In this document: positions 9,013 through 17,135 of the stretch, one piece after another
Numbering within the stretch: position 1 is the stretch's first letter
Layout of the letters: each line of letters begins with the position of its first letter
Assembly (NCBI GenBank): GCA_023426545.1
Contig: JAFAAN010000058.1
Coordinates: 1 to 64,000, forward strand
DNA length: 64,000 nt
From: Pseudomonadota bacterium
GTDB lineage: Bacteria; Myxococcota; Myxococcia; Myxococcales; Myxococcaceae
Direction: 5' to 3'
Notes under the pieces: generated by a model
The model's input: the letters and a program-made list of their open reading frames with translations, nothing else
Database searches by the model: none
What the model was told of the DNA's origin: nothing
Position numbers and translations under genes: made by a program

Positions 9013-10323
9013 CTACGCGAACAGCCGGCTCAGCACGGCCACCATCTGCGCCACGTCCGTGGCGCAGGCCATCTCCCGGATGGAGTGCATGGAGAGCATG
9101 GGGTTGCCCACGTCCACCGTGCGGATGCCCAGCTGCCCCGCGGAGATGGGACCGATGGTGCTGCCGCAGCCCAGGTCGGTGCGGGTGACGAAGTGCTGCG
9201 GCGTCACGCCGGCCTCGCGGCACAGCGCCGTGAAGAAGGCCCACGACTCGCCATCCGTGGCGTAGGACTGGTTCACGTTCGACTTGATGACCGGGCCCGC
9301 CCCCATGTGCGGCTGGTGCCTGGGCTCGTGCAGGGACGCGTAGTTGGGGTGGACGGCGTGCGCCATGTCCGCGCTCACCAGGAACGAGTGTGCGATGGCG
9401 CGGTGGAACGCGTCCGGCTTGCCGTCGGAGTGCGCCAGCGTCAGGCGCTCCAGCAGCGTGCGCAGGAACGGCGACGCGGCGCCCTGCGCGCTGCGGCTGC
9501 CCACCTCCTCGTGGTCGAACAGGATGATGCCGCTGGTGGCCTCGCGGGGCGCGCTGCTGGAGAGCAGCGCCGACAGGCTGGCGTGGCAGCTCGCCAGGTT
9601 GTCCAGGCGCGGCGCGTGGAGGAACTCGCCGTGCGCGCCCGAGCGCGTGGACGGCTGCAAGTCATAGAGGCACAGGTCGTAGCCGAGGATGTCCTCCGCC
9701 TGCGCCTTCACGCCGCCCCTGGCCAGTTCCTCCAGCAGCAGCCCGTGCAGCTCCACGGCGCCCGCCCGCTCCAGGCCCAGCACCGGGACCATGTGCTCCT
9801 GCGCGTTCAGCTTCAGCCCCTCCGAGTTCACCCCGCGGTTGAGGTGGATGGCCAGGTTGGGCACGCGCAGCAGCGGCCGGCGGAAGTCCACCAGGTGCCG
9901 CTGGGGGCGCCCGTCCACCATCACCATGATGCGGCCGGCGAGCGACAGGTCGCGGTCCGTCCAGGTGTGGAGCAGCACGCCGCCGTAGATTTCCACGCCG
10001 AGCTGCTGGTAGCCGTTCTTCGTCACCGCCGCGTTCGGCTTCACGCGCAGGTTGGGCGAGTCCGTGTGCGAGCCCACCAGCCGGAAGCCCGCCCGGTCCA
10101 CGGGCTGGGTGCCGAGGTGGAAGGCCGCGATGCTCGTGTCCCCCCGGGTGATGAAGACGCGCGCGCCGGGCTCCAGCGCCCAGGGCTCGCGTTCATCCAG
10201 TGGGCGATAGCCCGCCTGTGTCAGCCGGCGGGCGGTCTCGCGCACCGCGTGGTACGGCGTGGGCGAGGCGTCGATATACTCGAGGAGATCTCCGGCCAGG
10301 GCGTCGGTATCGGTGGGGCTCAT
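9013..10323 (-). CDS. apeB: M18 family aminopeptidase
   Basis: 436-residue cytosolic zinc aminopeptidase of the aspartyl-aminopeptidase (M18) family, which removes N-terminal, often acidic, residues from peptides. Metal and catalytic motifs are in order: GSHTDSPNLRVKP (first His-Asp), HAPRLDNLA, FDHEEVGS (Glu-Glu), SADMAHAVHPNY (Asp-His) and NPMLSMHSIRE (last His). Length fits the family. I chose ATG 10323 because the 13 codons before it are not conserved-looking; no strong ribosome site is present. It faces opgH tail to tail with 13 bases between. The apeB symbol is by family; substrate preference cannot be read from sequence. Confidence 0.88.
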   Translation of the reverse strand: MSPTDTDALAGDLLEYIDASPTPYHAVRETARRLTQAGYRPLDEREPWALEPGARVFITRGDTSIAAFHLGTQPVDRAGFRLVGSHTDSPNLRVKPNAAVTKNGYQQLGVEIYGGVLLHTWTDRDLSLAGRIMVMVDGRPQRHLVDFRRPLLRVPNLAIHLNRGVNSEGLKLNAQEHMVPVLGLERAGAVELHGLLLEELARGGVKAQAEDILGYDLCLYDLQPSTRSGAHGEFLHAPRLDNLASCHASLSALLSSSAPREATSGIILFDHEEVGSRSAQGAASPFLRTLLERLTLAHSDGKPDAFHRAIAHSFLVSADMAHAVHPNYASLHEPRHQPHMGAGPVIKSNVNQSYATDGESWAFFTALCREAGVTPQHFVTRTDLGCGSTIGPISAGQLGIRTVDVGNPMLSMHSIREMACATDVAQMVAVLSRLFA

Positions 10324-10379
10324 AGCGCGCCCCAAGCTAACGCCGTCCGGCCCCGCCGCCACTCCCGAAAGTCACCGCC

Positions 10380-11180
10380 CTACCGCGCGGCCGGGCGCTT
10401 CGCCGGGGCCTGGGCGGGGAGGATGGCCGCCGCGGGCCGGGCCCCCGGGGCCGCGTCCAGGAAGGTGCCCAGCAGCACCCAGCGCCGGGACGTCGCCTCC
10501 TTCCCCTTCCGGGCCATCAGCGGCGTCGTGTAGTGCCAGAAGGGCAGCCGGTACACGGTGACGCCGCCCACCGTGCTGACGGGGGTCATCTCCGTGAAGT
10601 GCCCGTCCCGGGCATAGATGAGGTGCTGGTGGTCCACGCCGGGCAGCGTGAGGCTCACGTGCATGTCCACGTAGCCGTCGCGGGCCTCGGGCTCCTCCGG
10701 GTGGTGGTCGTTGTGGGGGCCGGAGTAGTCCCCCGGGCCGTAGCACAGCGCCTGGATGCCCCACTTGCGCCGCAGCGCCCGGCCCGTCACCGCGGCGGCG
10801 AACGCCGCGAAGCTGTCCGAGCGCAGCATGTCCGTGAGCCCCACCGACTCGGCCGCGCGCCACGAGCGGGAGCGGCGGCTCTCCAGCAGCGCCGTGCGCA
10901 CGCGCACCGTCTTGGGCAGCAGCTCCATGTAGTTCATCGTCTGCCCGGAGATGGAGTCCGCGGGGATGGGGTCCTCCATGGGCACCATCGTGTCGCGCAT
11001 CGCGGCGTCCAACGCGTCGCGGCAGGCGGCGGCCCGGCGCGGGTCGATGACGCCTTGCAGCGAAACGAAGGGACGCGCCGGGTCCAGCAGCGCGCCCACG
11101 ACGTCGCGCTCCCTGCCGTCGAGGATGCGGCGGCCCCGAGGGGTCAGCCAGTCAGCGAACTCTTTGGGAAAGGCCTTCAT
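10380..11180 (-). CDS. 2OG-Fe(II)-oxygenase-like protein
   Basis: 266 residues. Not a family I can name with certainty, but the C-terminal two thirds carry the spacing of a double-stranded beta-helix dioxygenase: H156-x-D158 in GPHNDHHPEE, a distal histidine at H216 (PFWHYTTP) and an arginine 16-17 residues later (RRWVLLGTF), the usual Fe(II) triad plus 2-oxoglutarate contact. The N-terminal 110 residues are helical and the last 25 are Ala/Pro-rich and probably disordered. ATG 11180 starts at MKAFPKEF; nine further codons are open upstream. Substrate unknown. It lies 56 bases upstream (in its own direction) of the aminopeptidase gene and may share its transcript. Confidence 0.6.
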   Translation of the reverse strand: MKAFPKEFADWLTPRGRRILDGRERDVVGALLDPARPFVSLQGVIDPRRAAACRDALDAAMRDTMVPMEDPIPADSISGQTMNYMELLPKTVRVRTALLESRRSRSWRAAESVGLTDMLRSDSFAAFAAAVTGRALRRKWGIQALCYGPGDYSGPHNDHHPEEPEARDGYVDMHVSLTLPGVDHQHLIYARDGHFTEMTPVSTVGGVTVYRLPFWHYTTPLMARKGKEATSRRWVLLGTFLDAAPGARPAAAILPAQAPAKRPAAR

Positions 11181-11225
11181 CGGGCTGGAACATAGCGCCC
11201 CACGCAACCTTTACAGCTACCTTGC

Positions 11226-11231
11226 GATAAT
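11226..11231 (+). promoter_or_regulatory. Candidate -10 box upstream of the 11268 gene
   Basis: GATAAT, five of six matches to the sigma-70 -10 consensus, about 37 bases before the ATG. The hexamer 17 bases upstream (CGCAAC) is a poor -35, so this is a weak call. Confidence 0.35.
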
Positions 11232-11267
11232 CAGCGACAAGCCGATTTTTCCGGAGACCCCCAGGCC

Positions 11268-11999
11268 ATGGCCCGTATCGACAGCCGCCCCCGCGTCATC
11301 TCGAACCCCACCGCGTCGCCCGTGCGGGAGCAGGCCCAGGCCCAGGCCCAGCAGCCCGCCAACGTGGCCCGCGCCACGGCCGTCGGTCACACGCAGGTGA
11401 ACTCGTTCGAGGCCGCGGCGCCCGCGCGCCAGGCCGCGGCGGCCCAGCCCATCCCCGGCGCCTGGCGTGGTGGCCCGGACACCGAGGTCGGCCGCGCGGT
11501 GCAGTCCATGGTGACCCGCCTCCAGCAGAACCCGGACGCGAACAACATCACCATCAAGGGGGACACCGCGGCCAGCCTGTTCGGCCGGGCCATCCTCGAC
11601 AGCAAGCACGTGACGAACGAGCAGCTCATCGCCATGTCGAAGGTGACGGTGGACCAGCTCGCCACGGACGAGAAGACGAAGGCGAAGGTCCTCAAGAAGG
11701 TCCCCGACGTGCGCGACCTGCCCGTGCACAAGTTCACCGTGGCGCTGATGTCCGCCGCGACGGGCATCGACGCGAAGACGCTGTCCGAGGCCGTGCCGGA
11801 CCTGGGCCTGACGGGCTCCCCCAGCACGCCGCTGCTCTACGCGGCCAAGGGCGAGGGCATGCAGCGCTCCACCGCGCTGCACGACTTCACCGACTACCTG
11901 CGCGGCGCGGGCGTCAAGGGCCTGAACAAGGCCGTGTGGGGCGTGGAGAACCGCATCCTGTCCGCCATCGTCTCCGCCGTGGGCGGCGGCCGCTACTGA
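11268..11999 (+). CDS. Hypothetical protein with disordered N-terminus
   Basis: 243 residues, unrecognised. The first 70 residues are low-complexity (Ala, Gln, Pro, Arg, including QAQAQAQQPA) without a signal peptide; the rest looks helical and soluble, ending in SAIVSAVGGGRY. ATG 11268 is preceded by GGAG about 12 bases upstream. The low-complexity start followed by a compact domain is seen in several myxobacterial proteins of unknown role, including ones in this window with peptidoglycan-related domains, but no such domain is visible here. It is followed by a strong terminator. Confidence 0.7.
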   Translation: MARIDSRPRVISNPTASPVREQAQAQAQQPANVARATAVGHTQVNSFEAAAPARQAAAAQPIPGAWRGGPDTEVGRAVQSMVTRLQQNPDANNITIKGDTAASLFGRAILDSKHVTNEQLIAMSKVTVDQLATDEKTKAKVLKKVPDVRDLPVHKFTVALMSAATGIDAKTLSEAVPDLGLTGSPSTPLLYAAKGEGMQRSTALHDFTDYLRGAGVKGLNKAVWGVENRILSAIVSAVGGGRY

Positions 12000-12025
12000 G
12001 CACCACCGCGTCGTGGTGAGCTCCG

Positions 12026-12064
12026 GGGCCGGGCACTCCTCCGTGGGGGCCCGGCCCTTCGTTC
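12026..12064. terminator. Hairpin terminator between convergent genes
   Basis: GGGCCGGGC (12026-12034) pairs with GCCCGGCCC (12049-12057), nine perfect base pairs, followed on the plus strand by TTCGTTC. It sits between the plus-strand gene ending at 11999 and the minus-strand gene ending at 12063 and may serve both. Confidence 0.7.
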
Positions 12065-13001
12065 ATCCCCCCTGCGCCGCCTCCTGGATGCGCTGCCGGG
12101 CGGCCTCCAGCCGCTTCGCGCGCACCTTGCCGGCGACGCCCAGCAACACGCGGTCGCGGGCCCAGCGCTCACGCGTGGTGGCGTCGGCGCGCTCCCAGAG
12201 CGGCTCACACCGCTCCAGCACCGCGCGCTTCGTCAGCGCGAGCCCACCGCCCAGCGCCACGTGCGTGGCGGCATCGGACGGGTCCGCCAGGGACAGGCCC
12301 CGCATCATCACCGCCAGCGCGAGCAGTTCCTCCCGCACGTCCTCCGGCCAGCCGCTGCGCCGGCCCACCTGGAGCAACCAGCCCAGCATCGCGAGCTGCA
12401 CGTGGCAGTCCTCCACGGTGCGGAAGGGCTTGAGGTAGCGGGCATAGCCATCACCGGGAAGGACGTCCTCTGGCGCCACCGCCACGTCCTCCAGCGTGAG
12501 CTCCGCGTGAGGCACCTCGGGGATGAAGGGCAGCTCCGGGAGCCCGCTCAGCCGGACGCCGGGCCGCTTCGCGTCCACGGCCACCATGCGCAGGCGGTTG
12601 CGGCCCTGGGCGTCCTGCCCCTCCGAGGCCACCACCAGCAACAGCTCCGCGCGAGTGCCCAGCGTCACGAAGGTCTTGGCGCCCGACAGGCGCGGCCCCG
12701 CGCCCGTGTCCGTCAGCCGCGTCTCGATGGCGTTGGGGTGCGCGCCACCCGGCTCGGTGGCACAGAGAGCGATGGGCCGATCCGCGGGGAGCTGCGGGAA
12801 CAGGCGCCGATGCGCGGCGTGATAGCCGGACGCGAAGGCGAACCCCAGCCGGTCCGCGCGGAAGCCCCCCGCCAACGCCAGGTCCGCCGGCGCGGGGAAG
12901 CGAGCGGCCAGCGTCTGATGCCGCCGCCACCACGTGTCGACGGAGTCGAGGATGTGGGGCTCCGCGGGCTCGGTGAGCAGGAATTGGAGGATATCGTTCA
13001 C
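12063..13001 (-). CDS. Acyl-CoA dehydrogenase-like protein (short)
   Basis: 312 residues related to the acyl-CoA dehydrogenase flavoprotein family. Visible are the middle beta-domain signatures: LCATEPGGAHPNAIETRL (equivalent of CxTEPxAGSD), LSGAKTFVTLGTRAELLLVVA, and a beta-strand segment ending HAELTLEDVAVAPEDVLPGDG. The C-terminal helical domain is only about 100 residues and I do not find the usual catalytic-glutamate region, so the protein is shorter than the family norm of about 380 and may be non-catalytic or act on an unusual substrate. GTG 13001 (VNDILQFL) is the most plausible start; upstream frame reads as non-coding. Stands alone between a terminator and the SET gene. Confidence 0.65.
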   Translation of the reverse strand: MNDILQFLLTEPAEPHILDSVDTWWRRHQTLAARFPAPADLALAGGFRADRLGFAFASGYHAAHRRLFPQLPADRPIALCATEPGGAHPNAIETRLTDTGAGPRLSGAKTFVTLGTRAELLLVVASEGQDAQGRNRLRMVAVDAKRPGVRLSGLPELPFIPEVPHAELTLEDVAVAPEDVLPGDGYARYLKPFRTVEDCHVQLAMLGWLLQVGRRSGWPEDVREELLALAVMMRGLSLADPSDAATHVALGGGLALTKRAVLERCEPLWERADATTRERWARDRVLLGVAGKVRAKRLEAARQRIQEAAQGG

Positions 13002-13166
13002 ACCGTGGAGTCTACGCCGGGACGCGCACGGCCCCGCGGAGGCATTGGCGGGCTTGCGTCGAAGCACTGCCCTGCCGTCCACCACGCCACGGAACGAGAG
13101 ATGCCCCCGCAGGCACAGGCGATGGAGCAGCGCCTCCCGGAGGAGGCGCGGACTCCCGGGAGCGGG

Positions 13167-13829
13167 TCAGCTCGCCCGCTTGCGCCCAGGCGACTTCACC
13201 CGCCGGGTCGACTTGCGGGTGCTGGGGGCGGACTTCTTCCCCCCGGCCTTCCTGGCGCCCGTGTCCTTCTTGCTCCGCGGCTTCGACTTGGACGAGGCCT
13301 TCGACTTGGACGAAGCCTTCGACTTGGAAGCAGGCTTCTTGCGCGCGGGCGCCTTCTTGGGGGGCGCGAGGATGGTGCCCCGGCACTCGGGCGCGCCGCA
13401 GCGGCAGACGTAGAGCGCCTCCGCGTCCGGGCCCATGTCCTCGGTGCGCTCATAGGCGTAGTCGTACACCAGCTCTTCACCCGGCTCGATGGTGCGAAGC
13501 GCGTAGATGTAGATGTGGCCCTTGTCGATGAGCGCCTCGCAGTTGGGCTCACACGAGTGGTTGATGTACCGCGCCTCGTTGTGAAGCGTCCCGGCGTCCA
13601 GCACCGTCTTGCTGTCGAGGTTGAACAGGAACGTGTGGTGCCGCTCCATCGCCTCGTCGTCGTAGCGGACGTCCGCCTCCGCCTGGGTGATGCGCTCACC
13701 GAGATACTCGATGATGCGGGCTCCCTTGCGGATACGACGTGTGGCGAACGCTCCCGTGCCCTGAATGGACGACGGATGCAGCTCGAAGGGGATCGGCTTC
13801 GTGGAAGGAATGAAATTGGGTGAGGTCAT
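13167..13829 (-). CDS. SET-domain lysine methyltransferase with lysine-rich tail
   Basis: 220 residues: a SET domain (about 14-140) followed by a Lys/Ser/Ala/Arg-rich tail (about 155-220). SET signatures are intact: GTGAFATRRIRKG (N-SET), RYINHSCEPNC (NHSC cofactor motif), GEELVYDYAYE (catalytic Tyr), and a post-SET zinc-like cluster CRCGAPECRGT. SET enzymes transfer a methyl group from S-adenosylmethionine to protein lysines. The tail resembles histone H1 C-termini and contains SKSKASSKSKASSKSKP, encoded by an 18-base tandem repeat. The tail could bind DNA or be an automethylation substrate; both are inference. ATG 13829. Confidence 0.88.
   Translation of the reverse strand: MTSPNFIPSTKPIPFELHPSSIQGTGAFATRRIRKGARIIEYLGERITQAEADVRYDDEAMERHHTFLFNLDSKTVLDAGTLHNEARYINHSCEPNCEALIDKGHIYIYALRTIEPGEELVYDYAYERTEDMGPDAEALYVCRCGAPECRGTILAPPKKAPARKKPASKSKASSKSKASSKSKPRSKKDTGARKAGGKKSAPSTRKSTRRVKSPGRKRAS
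13282..13335. repeat. 18-base tandem repeat in the SET protein tail
   Basis: Three successive 18-base units beginning TTCGACTTGGA at 13282, 13300 and 13318; the first two differ at one position, the third diverges at its end. They encode the repeated Ser-Lys-Ala-Ser-Ser-Lys pattern on the minus strand. Such units can expand or contract by slippage. Confidence 0.8.
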
Positions 13830-13924
13830 GCGTATGTGAGCGGTCCGGGAGTTGACGTCGGCCAGGACGCGCCGTCTGCGGAGGTGTAGCGTGCACCAGT
13901 CCGACTTCCGATGAAAGGCGCACG

Positions 13925-14299
13925 ATGATGCGGTGGTGGATCATCCTGGGTGCTGTGAACGCTTTCCTCTCCGTCTCCGCGGGGGCCTTCGGCGCACACG
14001 CGCTGCGGAGCCGGCTGCCCCAGGACCTCCAGGTCATCTTCGAGACCGGGGCGCGCTACCACATGTACCACGCGCTGGGGCTCGTGGCCGTGGGCCTGGT
14101 GGGGCACTTCCGCCCCTCGGCCCTGCTCGATGGCGCGGGCTGGGCGATGCTGGTGGGCATCGTCCTGTTCTCCGGCAGCCTCTACGCGCTCGCGCTGTCC
14201 GGGGTCCGCGTCCTGGGGGCCATCACCCCGCTGGGGGGCCTGGCGTTCCTCGCCGGCTGGCTCCTGCTGGCGGTGGCCGCCTGGCGCACCACGGGCTGA
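13925..14299 (+). CDS. DUF423 family inner-membrane protein
   Basis: 124-residue integral membrane protein of the DUF423 (YgdD-like) family, function unknown. Four hydrophobic segments (about 5-25, 45-62, 72-92, 98-118). The family hallmark is the N-terminal GAVNAFLSVSAGAFGAHALR, with the GAFGAH motif, followed by the TGARYHMYHALGL segment. Two ATG codons (13925, 13928) are possible; AAGG lies about 8 bases upstream. Confidence 0.88.
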   Translation: MMRWWIILGAVNAFLSVSAGAFGAHALRSRLPQDLQVIFETGARYHMYHALGLVAVGLVGHFRPSALLDGAGWAMLVGIVLFSGSLYALALSGVRVLGAITPLGGLAFLAGWLLLAVAAWRTTG

Positions 14300-14307
14300 G
14301 CCCGCGC

Positions 14308-14616
14308 TCACTCCCTCCAGGACGGGGGGAGCGGGTAGTGCCGGTCGAGGTCGTCGTGGCTGGAGAAGCCACACGCCTCCCGCAGAACCATGAAGCACCA
14401 CCGTTGGTGCTCGGCTTCCTTCCGCAGGGCCTGGTGTCGCGAAATCTGCGCGCGCCGGTCCTGCCCCTGGTGAGAGCGGAGCTGACGCTCCACCTCCGCC
14501 AGCTCCCCCAGCAGGGCCTCCAGCTTCTCTTCCTGCTTCCGCAGCGCGGAGGCCTTCTCTTTCAGGAACTCGGCCTCTAGCGCCTGGAGTGCGTTCGAGC
14601 GGTCTTTGAAAGCCAT
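14308..14616 (-). CDS. Small coiled-coil protein
   Basis: 102 residues, unrecognised. Residues 5-70 are charged and heptad-like (ALEAEFLKEKASALRKQEEK and onward), predicting a coiled coil; a short globular-looking tail with REACGFSSHDDLDRHYPLP follows. No signal peptide or membrane segment. ATG 14616 is chosen because the upstream frame is Gly/Pro/Arg-rich and non-coding in character. It is convergent with the DUF423 gene (8 bases between stops). Confidence 0.65.
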   Translation of the reverse strand: MAFKDRSNALQALEAEFLKEKASALRKQEEKLEALLGELAEVERQLRSHQGQDRRAQISRHQALRKEAEHQRWCFMVLREACGFSSHDDLDRHYPLPPSWRE

Positions 14617-14723
14617 GGCCGTCGATCTAACACCCACGCCTTCACGCCGCCCGGGTCTGCCGCTCTCCCTCCCTGGCGGCCACGCCAGGGAATGGGGCAG
14701 GCAAGCGCTCCTCCTGGAGCCCC

Positions 14724-15671
14724 CTACCGCCGCGACACCGCCGTCACCTTCACCTCCTGGCGGAGGCGCTCCACGTCCTCCCGATGGCACAGGTCCGTGC
14801 CTTGGGTCAGCAGCGCGGCCGTTCCCGAGGCGATGCCCCAGCGCAGCGCCTCCTCTGGGGACTCGCCCCGCGTGAGGGCGAGTGTCATCCCGGCGACGAA
14901 GCTGTCACCGGCGCCCACCGAGCTGTGCGTCTTCACCGGAGGCGGCGACGCGTGGAACTGGGCGCCGGGCAGCGTCAGCAGCGCGCCGTCCGCGCCCATG
15001 GACACCGCCAGCAGCTCGGCGCGCCCCGCGGCCACCAGCTCCCGGGCCGCCGCGGCCTGCGTGTCGAAGTCCTCCACCGCCACGCCGCTGAGGTCCCTGA
15101 GCTCGCGGCGGTTGGGCTTGGCCATGTAGACGCCCTCTTCCAGCGCGGCCCTCAGGGGCGGCCCGCTGGTGTCCACCACCACGCGCACGCCCAGGCCCTT
15201 CCCCACCCGGGCAACGCGGGCATAGAAGTCCTCCGGCACCCCGGGCGCCAGGCTCCCGCTGGCGACGATGAACGCCGCGCCCACGGCCACGTCCTTCACC
15301 GCGTCGAGGCACCGCTGCCACTCGGGCTCCGACAGCGTGGGCCCCGGGAGGATGAAGCGGTACTCCCGCGCGCCCGTGCCCTCCGCCACCGTGAAGCTCT
15401 CGCGCGTCGAGTCCCGCAGGGAGATGGAGCGGCGCAGCAGCCCCTTCTCCTCCAGCAGCTCCTCCAAGAGGCTCCCGGTGGCGCCGCCGCGCGTATAGAC
15501 GGCGATGGACTCTCCGCCCAGCTCGCGCACCACGCGCGCCACGTTGATGCCGCCCCCACCCGGGTCCCTGCGCACGGGGCCACAGCGCAGCTTGTGCTCC
15601 GGGGTGACCTCCGGAACGGACGTGGCCACGTCGATGGTCGGGTTGAGCGTCAGCGTGACGATGTGCGGCAT
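14724..15671 (-). CDS. pfkB: 6-phosphofructokinase II (PfkB family)
   Basis: 315-residue PfkB-type sugar kinase, phosphorylating fructose 6-phosphate (or a related phosphosugar) with ATP. It aligns by eye to E. coli PfkB along its whole length: TLTLNPTIDVAT at the start, KLRCGPVRRDPGGGGINVAR (substrate loop), ILPGPTLSEPEW, ASGSLAPGVPEDFY, KPNRRELRDLSG, and the catalytic VGAGDSFVAGM. ATG 15671 is supported by AGGAG about 10 bases upstream. The gene is divergent from mug with about 165 bases between. A 1-phosphofructokinase or tagatose kinase role cannot be excluded from sequence alone. Confidence 0.85.
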   Translation of the reverse strand: MPHIVTLTLNPTIDVATSVPEVTPEHKLRCGPVRRDPGGGGINVARVVRELGGESIAVYTRGGATGSLLEELLEEKGLLRRSISLRDSTRESFTVAEGTGAREYRFILPGPTLSEPEWQRCLDAVKDVAVGAAFIVASGSLAPGVPEDFYARVARVGKGLGVRVVVDTSGPPLRAALEEGVYMAKPNRRELRDLSGVAVEDFDTQAAAARELVAAGRAELLAVSMGADGALLTLPGAQFHASPPPVKTHSSVGAGDSFVAGMTLALTRGESPEEALRWGIASGTAALLTQGTDLCHREDVERLRQEVKVTAVSRR

Positions 15672-15835
15672 CTCGTGGTGTCTCCTGGGCGCGAACGGGC
15701 CGAGCCTGCCCCAGCCCGCGCGGCTGCGCCACCCATCCGAGCGCGCCGTGGGGCTCCGTCCCCTGGGTAACACCACCCGCCGCATGGGGGCCTGGAGGGT
15801 TGCCTTCCCAGGTAGGCCCGCGAAGATGCGCCCCC

Positions 15836-16393
15836 ATGACACAGCTCCGCCGTCCCACACGAGATGAGCTGGACGCAGCCACCGGCCGCACGGTGCCGGA
15901 CGTCATCGCGCCCCGGCTCCGCGTGCTCTTCTGCGGCATCAACCCCAGCCTCTACTCGGCGGTGGTGGGCTACCACTTCGCGCGGCCCGGCAACCGCTTC
16001 TGGCCCACGCTGCATGCCGCCGGCATCACCCCTCACACCTTCCAGCCCACCGAGCAGGAAGCGCTGCTCGCGCTGGGCTACGGCATCACCAACGTGGTGG
16101 ACCGCGCCACGGCCACCGCGGACCTGCTGGCCCCCGGCGAGCTGGCGGAAGGCGCCAGGGCGCTCGAGGCGAAGGTGGCCGACTACCAGCCCCGCTTCCT
16201 CGCGGTGCTGGGCGTGAGCGCCTACCGCACCGCCTTCGCCCGCCCCAAGGCCCCGCTGGGGCCCCAGCCCGAGCGCATGGGCGACACGCGGCTGTGGGTG
16301 CTGCCCAATCCCAGCGGCCTCAATGCGCACTACCAGCTCGACGCACTGGGCCAACTCTTCGCCGAGCTGAGACGCGCTGTGGAGCAGGGCTGA
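15836..16393 (+). CDS. mug: G/U mismatch-specific DNA glycosylase Mug
   Basis: 185-residue uracil-DNA-glycosylase superfamily enzyme that removes uracil or ethenocytosine opposite guanine. The catalytic motif LFCGINPSLYSAVVG (residues about 30-44) and the minor-groove wedge motif LPNPSGLNAHY near residue 155 are the Mug/TDG hallmarks; FARPGNRFWPTLHAAGI is also typical. ATG 15836 begins MTQLRRPTRDEL; upstream frame is not conserved-looking. Confidence 0.9.
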   Translation: MTQLRRPTRDELDAATGRTVPDVIAPRLRVLFCGINPSLYSAVVGYHFARPGNRFWPTLHAAGITPHTFQPTEQEALLALGYGITNVVDRATATADLLAPGELAEGARALEAKVADYQPRFLAVLGVSAYRTAFARPKAPLGPQPERMGDTRLWVLPNPSGLNAHYQLDALGQLFAELRRAVEQG

Positions 16394-16526
16394 CGACTCC
16401 TGGTGCGAGTGCGAGGTCAGACGCACACCGTGACTTGACCCGATGGTGCTTTCGCGTGAGACGCTCCCGTGCAGGTTCCCCCCAACCTGCCAAGCAACAG
16501 GCGTCCCCCCACCTGGAGCAAACACC

Positions 16527-17114
16527 ATGGCCTCGTCCGCATTCGCAGCCATCATGAACGTCTCGCAGCTGCTGTTGGAGAAGGGCTTCGAGCCTCAAAC
16601 GGTCGCGGAGGCGCTCGGCAAGGTCGGCGCCGCGCTCGACGTCGACCGCGTCTACATCTTCGAGAATGCCACCGGCCCCACGGGCGAGCTGGTGTGCAAC
16701 CAGCGCTACGAGTGGACCGCGGCAGCGGCCTCCGCGCAGCTCGACAACCCCGAGCTGCAGAACGTCGCCTACGCGGAGGTCATCCCCTCCTGGGTGGTGC
16801 CCCTCTCCTCGGGCAAGTCCCTCCAGGGCACGCCCCGCGACTTCCCGTCGCCGGCGAGGGAGCTGCTGGAGAGCCAGGAGATCCGCTCGCTGCTGGTCTG
16901 CCCCATCATCGTGGGCGGCGAGTGGTGGGGCTTCGTGGGCTTCGACGACTGCCGCACCGAGCGCCAGTGGCCGCCGATGCAGGTCTCCGTGCTCCAGGCG
17001 CTGTCCAACGCGCTGGCCGGCTCGCTCCGCCACGCGAAGCTACGCAACATGCTCTCCGGCGTGCAGACGCAGCTCCGCACCATCATCGCGCGCTGCGCGA
17101 CCACGGCGTCCTGA
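16527..17114 (+). CDS. GAF-domain protein
   Basis: 195 residues, essentially one GAF domain: AEALGKVGAALDVDRVYIFEN at about 28-48, SLLVCPIIVGGEWWGFVGFDD near 125-145, and a terminal helix. GAF domains bind small ligands or mediate dimerisation in signalling proteins. No output domain, signal peptide or membrane segment is attached, so it probably acts as a free sensor partner. ATG 16527 has GGAG about 9 bases upstream. Ligand-coordinating residues cannot be judged by eye. Confidence 0.8.
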   Translation: MASSAFAAIMNVSQLLLEKGFEPQTVAEALGKVGAALDVDRVYIFENATGPTGELVCNQRYEWTAAAASAQLDNPELQNVAYAEVIPSWVVPLSSGKSLQGTPRDFPSPARELLESQEIRSLLVCPIIVGGEWWGFVGFDDCRTERQWPPMQVSVLQALSNALAGSLRHAKLRNMLSGVQTQLRTIIARCATTAS

Positions 17115-17135
17115 CGCGCGCCGCGCCCGCGAGGC

